Shown: in pieces, positions 5,121-6,890 of the stretch
Position numbering within the stretch: the first letter of the stretch is position 1
How the letters are laid out: every line of letters starts with the position of its first letter
Assembly: GCA_937884685.1 (NCBI GenBank)
Contig: CAKZYM010001157.1
Location: 1-6,890, forward strand
Length of the DNA stretch: 6,890 bases
Source: an uncultured Calothrix sp.
GTDB lineage: Bacteria > Cyanobacteriota > Cyanobacteriia > Cyanobacteriales > Nostocaceae
Direction of reading: 5' to 3'
Notes under the pieces: model-generated
Told to the model about the DNA's origin: nothing
Databases searched by the model: none
The model's input: only the letters and a program-made list of their open reading frames with translations
Translations under genes and position numbers: made by a program

Positions 5121-5519
5121 CTACGAGTTACACCCATCATTACAAATTCTTCCATTCGACAAAATGGTATTACACAAAATAGCATCCCGAACACTTACGT
5201 TGGCTGCATTTCTAAGGTTAGCGTTAGTAAGGTCAGCATTCTCAAAATTCGTACATTCCAAATCAGCACTACTCAAGTCAGCTCCTACCAAAATAGCATC
5301 TTCTAAGTTGACAGTTAGCAAAATAGCCCCGCTAAGATTAGCACATGTCAAATTAGTACGAGCCATATCAACATCAGTCAGATTTGCATTTCTCAAATCA
5401 GCACCACTAAGATTAATATCTGTAAGGTCACTATAGATAAAGACAGCATTTCTCAAATTAATTCCCACAAATTCAGTTTCTCCAGCATCCAACCGATTAA
5501 GAAATTCCTCAACATCCAT
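5121..5519 (-). CDS. Pentapeptide-repeat protein, 132 residues
   Basis: A small right-handed quadrilateral beta-helix protein. After an N-terminal cap (MDVEEFLNRLDAGETEF) about 17 consecutive pentapeptides run from residue 20 to 104 with Leu, Met, Phe or Ile at the central position, for example ADLRN, ANLTD, ANLSG, ADLSS, ADLTN. That is about four helix turns. The tail LCNTILSNGRICNDGC resembles the ends of other cyanobacterial pentapeptide proteins, so the gene looks complete. There is no signal peptide or membrane segment, and the protein is presumably cytoplasmic. The family's roles are mostly unknown; some members mimic DNA and bind gyrase, but nothing here points to that. The ATG has no strong Shine-Dalgarno site (GAATCTGAATC precedes it). 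The stop codon lies in a repeat-derived sequence. Confidence 0.85.
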   Translation of the reverse strand: MDVEEFLNRLDAGETEFVGINLRNAVFIYSDLTDINLSGADLRNANLTDVDMARTNLTCANLSGAILLTVNLEDAILVGADLSSADLECTNFENADLTNANLRNAANVSVRDAILCNTILSNGRICNDGCNS

Positions 5520-5546
5520 GATTCAGATTCAGGTTTTATCAACCAC

Positions 5547-5591
5547 AATAGTACCTTAGTGCTATTTTAGATTCCTGTAAATCTCTCACAA
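5547..5591 (-). promoter_or_regulatory. Candidate promoter of the pentapeptide-repeat gene, with dyad
   Basis: On the minus strand, TTGTGA (5591-5586, four of six for a -35 box) is followed after 16 bases by TAAAAT (5569-5564, five of six for a -10 box). It lies between the upstream gene's terminator and the ATG at 5519, leaving a leader of about 37 bases. Just downstream, AATAG and CTATT (5547-5566) form an imperfect dyad across the expected transcription start, a possible operator. Confidence 0.4.
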
Positions 5592-5597
5592 ACCATT

Positions 5598-5628
5598 AAA
5601 AAACCGGACATCTTCACGACATCCGGTT
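5598..5628 (-). terminator. Intrinsic terminator of the ArsC-like gene
   Basis: AACCGGA (5602-5608) and TCCGGTT (5622-5628) form a seven-pair stem with a 13-base loop. On the minus strand the stem runs into six T (the A run 5598-5603 on the plus strand). It begins 25 bases after the stop at 5654. It separates the ArsC-like gene from the pentapeptide-repeat gene, which then needs its own promoter. Confidence 0.75.
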
Positions 5629-5636
5629 CCTAAATT

Positions 5637-5650
5637 CCAATTACCAATTA
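5637..5650. repeat. Two heptamer units CCAATTA
   Basis: CCAATTA occurs twice in tandem and is followed by CCAT, directly before the end of the ArsC-like gene. It is a minimal member of the heptameric repeats found elsewhere in the window; two units alone are weak evidence. Confidence 0.35.
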
Positions 5651-5653
5651 CCA

Positions 5654-6097
5654 TCAATGATGATGATGTTCGTGATTATGAGCGCAACCTTGTAAATCTG
5701 TACTCATCAACTTTTGACTAACTTCCTGTAAAGTCTCATCTTTTGGTGTTAAACCAATCCAATTTTCAATAACTTGAGTATCAAAACCGATTTCACCACG
5801 ATAACCAACTTGAATTAAAGGACGACGAATTAATAACGGTTCCTCTAACATTAAATTTAAAGCAGTTTCAGCATCTATTTGTTCTGGATTTATTTCACCA
5901 GATTTGATTCTAGGTGCAGAACGGTTAAACCAATCCGTTATGGGACGATTATTGAAAAACCAGCGTAAACGTTCCTTAGTCCATTTTTCTTCTAAAATGT
6001 TGTGTGCTTCAACCTGATGTCCGGCTGCTGTTAATAAAGTTTTTTGTTTAGTATTATTTCGACAGCCCGTTTTTTCGTAAAAAATTACTTTAGCCAT
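5654..6097 (-). CDS. ArsC/Spx-fold nitrogenase-associated protein with His-rich tail
   Basis: A 147-residue protein of the ArsC-like thioredoxin-fold group, matching the nitrogenase-associated subfamily (the TIGR01616 type, related to NifO) in what I recall of its motifs: MAKVIFYEKTGCRNN at the start, WFNRSAPRIKSG near 56-67, and LLIRRPLIQVG at 88-98, with the Arg-Pro pair typical of ArsC. Cysteine 12 holds the active-site position, but the motif is CRNN, not CxxC or CxxS. The tail GCAHNHEHHHH (137-147) has six histidines and a cysteine and probably binds metal. Members tend to occur in nitrogen fixers near nif genes; the exact function is not established. Arsenate reduction is unlikely. GGAG six bases upstream supports the ATG. 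The cupin gene lies 182 bases upstream on the same strand. Confidence 0.85.
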   Translation of the reverse strand: MAKVIFYEKTGCRNNTKQKTLLTAAGHQVEAHNILEEKWTKERLRWFFNNRPITDWFNRSAPRIKSGEINPEQIDAETALNLMLEEPLLIRRPLIQVGYRGEIGFDTQVIENWIGLTPKDETLQEVSQKLMSTDLQGCAHNHEHHHH

Positions 6098-6103
6098 AAT
6101 AAT

Positions 6104-6107
6104 CTCC
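6104..6107 (-). promoter_or_regulatory. Ribosome binding site of the ArsC-like gene
   Basis: GGAG on the minus strand, six bases before the ATG at 6097-6095. Its own translation signal fits either separate or coupled transcription with the cupin gene. Confidence 0.6.
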
Positions 6108-6111
6108 GTAT

Positions 6112-6160
6112 CAGTTAACAGTTAACAGTGAACAGTTATCAGTGAACAATTATCAGTTGT
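6112..6160. repeat. Heptameric short tandem repeat (STRR), seven units
   Basis: Seven in-phase units: CAGTTAA twice, CAGTGAA, CAGTTAT, CAGTGAA, CAATTAT and CAGTTGT. It begins four bases upstream of the ArsC-like gene's ribosome binding site, so it lies in the leader or intercistronic region of that gene. Confidence 0.8.
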
Positions 6161-6161
6161 T

Positions 6162-6234
6162 CACCCGTAGGGTGTGGATCATCAGTTATTTTTTTTAGTA
6201 AATGATAAATTCGTAGTGGGAGTATCTTGCTCCC
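6162..6234. repeat. Two small hairpins between the cupin and ArsC-like genes
   Basis: CACCC-GTA-GGGTG (6162-6174) is a five-pair hairpin. GGGAG-TATCTTG-CTCCC (6218-6234) is another, with a sequence resembling dispersed GGGAGCA...TGCTCCC palindromes of cyanobacteria. Neither has a T-tract on the minus strand, so they are not convincing terminators for the cupin gene. The motif GGGTGTGGAT after the first hairpin also occurs at 3277-3286. Confidence 0.45.
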
Positions 6235-6247
6235 TAGTAACCATTGA

Positions 6248-6275
6248 TTGATAATTGATAATTGTTTATTGATAA
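6248..6275. repeat. Heptameric short tandem repeat, four units
   Basis: TTGATAA twice, TTGTTTA and TTGATAA, in phase. It starts a few bases downstream of the cupin stop codon. With the array at 6112-6160 it takes up much of the 182-base gap between the two genes. Confidence 0.65.
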
Positions 6276-6279
6276 TTGC

Positions 6280-6888
6280 TCAAAAATTCTTCGCAGTATG
6301 ATTTACCGTATCAAATTCAAAACGTTCTTTTGACCGAGTTTCTCCATATAAATTAAAAGTAACTGTAGGTTCTTCGATTGCTTCGACGCTATGAATTGCA
6401 GCTGGTGCGAAACTAACAATATCCCCAGGATTTAAAATAATTTCTCCTACGGTTTCAATTTTATCTGGATGTTCTACGGTCGGATTTCGCTTCCAAATAG
6501 TGTTTTTTTCTTGTCCTTTTAATACCGCGACAATTCCCCAAGTCCCATGATTATGAATATTGGATTGCGTTCCTTTTGTAAAGGTTACAGTTTGTACTGT
6601 AAAAGGAAAGCCTAACTCATCATATAAAAGTCTAACAGAAGTTCCTGTTTTAGTATCGGGTTCCGGATATTGAGTTTTTATCCAATAAGAATTAACTAGC
6701 AATCGTCTTACTAATTGTCGAATTTCTGCTAGATAATTAGGTTCTTCTAATTGTTTTTTGAGAATGTCCTCCAATTCTGTTAAAAAACGATAGAGCCGAT
6801 AATTTTCAGTAATTAAATCCCATGCTCTCGGAGATTTACAAGCTTGATATTTACCATCTGAAGTTACAAGCCAGTCTTTTCCATCCAT
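6280..6888 (-). CDS. Cupin protein, cysteine dioxygenase-like (COG5553 type)
   Basis: A 202-residue single-domain cupin of the kind annotated as a predicted metal-dependent double-stranded beta-helix enzyme or cysteine dioxygenase family protein. Cupin motif 1 is at about 106-124, with His112 and His114 in SNIHNHGTWG followed by VLKG. Motif 2 is at about 153-170, PGDIVSFAPAAIHSVEA, with His166. The three histidines match the 3-His iron site of thiol dioxygenases, so oxidation of a thiol is plausible, though the substrate cannot be told. The N-terminal 95 residues are helical and charged. The ATG at 6888 gives MDGKDWLVTSDGKYQACKS, a start that fits cyanobacterial relatives as I recall them, so the gene appears complete. 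Only two bases upstream are visible, so promoter and ribosome binding site are outside. The ArsC-like gene follows and may be co-transcribed. Confidence 0.85.
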   Translation of the reverse strand: MDGKDWLVTSDGKYQACKSPRAWDLITENYRLYRFLTELEDILKKQLEEPNYLAEIRQLVRRLLVNSYWIKTQYPEPDTKTGTSVRLLYDELGFPFTVQTVTFTKGTQSNIHNHGTWGIVAVLKGQEKNTIWKRNPTVEHPDKIETVGEIILNPGDIVSFAPAAIHSVEAIEEPTVTFNLYGETRSKERFEFDTVNHTAKNF

Positions 6889-6890
6889 AA

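Larger units (their letters stand above)
4937..5126. repeat. Tandem duplication, unit 2 (intact insertion site)
   Basis: Runs from copy C to CCTACGA. It matches unit 1 after the MITE is removed, including AAGCGTTAAATATTGAATTT across the insertion point. Its right end overlaps the last two codons of the pentapeptide-repeat gene, stop included. Confidence 0.7.

Noticed and set aside
4448..5126. CRISPR array
   Set aside because: There are only three long repeats with internal arms. The spacers are unequal and themselves repeated, and there are no cas genes.
5052..5436. Two plus-strand open frames opposite the pentapeptide-repeat gene
   Set aside because: Their periodic products (serine/lysine-rich five-residue patterns) mirror the 15-base periodicity of the pentapeptide repeats on the other strand. 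They also start inside repeat sequence.
5654..5686. Histidine run as a cloning tag artefact
   Set aside because: The tail is interrupted (HNHEHHHH), lies in natural flanking sequence and is followed by a native terminator.
5654..6097. Arsenate reductase (arsC) for the ArsC-fold protein
   Set aside because: The active-site motif, the WFNRSAP segment and the His-rich tail fit the nitrogenase-associated subfamily, and no arsenic-resistance genes are nearby.
6162..6234. Terminator between the cupin and ArsC-like genes
   Set aside because: Both hairpins have only five pairs and no T-tract on the minus strand. The T run at 6187-6196 lies on the plus strand.

Overview
The window reads as chromosomal DNA of a filamentous, probably heterocyst-forming cyanobacterium. 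It is AT-rich. It carries a PEP-CTERM protein of the cyanobacterial type, a pentapeptide-repeat protein, an ArsC-fold protein of the nitrogenase-associated family and a COG5553-type cupin. Heptameric short tandem repeats, described from heterocystous cyanobacteria, occur at several places. No HIP1 octamer (GCGATCGC) was seen. Species assignment is not possible by eye.

Every convincing gene lies on the minus strand, so transcription runs from right to left. In that order: a cupin (6888-6280, complete); an ArsC/Spx-like nitrogenase-associated protein with a histidine tail (6097-5654), closed by an intrinsic terminator (5628-5598); a pentapeptide-repeat protein (5519-5121) with its own promoter; a secreted PEP-CTERM protein (4134-3412) followed by an intrinsic terminator (3379-3347); a large dynamin-like GTPase (2742-181); and the first codons of a further gene leaving the window at base 1.

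The cupin and the ArsC-like protein may be one transcription unit, separated by 182 bases of small repeats. They suggest redox or metal/sulfur work, possibly linked to nitrogen fixation, but no nif structural gene is present. The dynamin-like protein suggests membrane remodelling. Its G4 motif departs from the norm and its GTPase domain appears to carry a long insertion. The window gives no functional link between these genes.

The most unusual stretch is non-coding, from about 4330 to 5130. It holds a multi-branched foldback, three copies of an 80-base element with an alternative-pairing layout, two perfect hairpins, and a tandem duplication of about 190 bases. One copy of the duplication carries a 103-base foldback element flanked by TA duplications, while the other keeps the intact site. 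This is a recognisable IS630/Tc1-type MITE insertion with its empty site preserved beside it. The end of the repeat array also supplies the stop codon of the pentapeptide-repeat gene.
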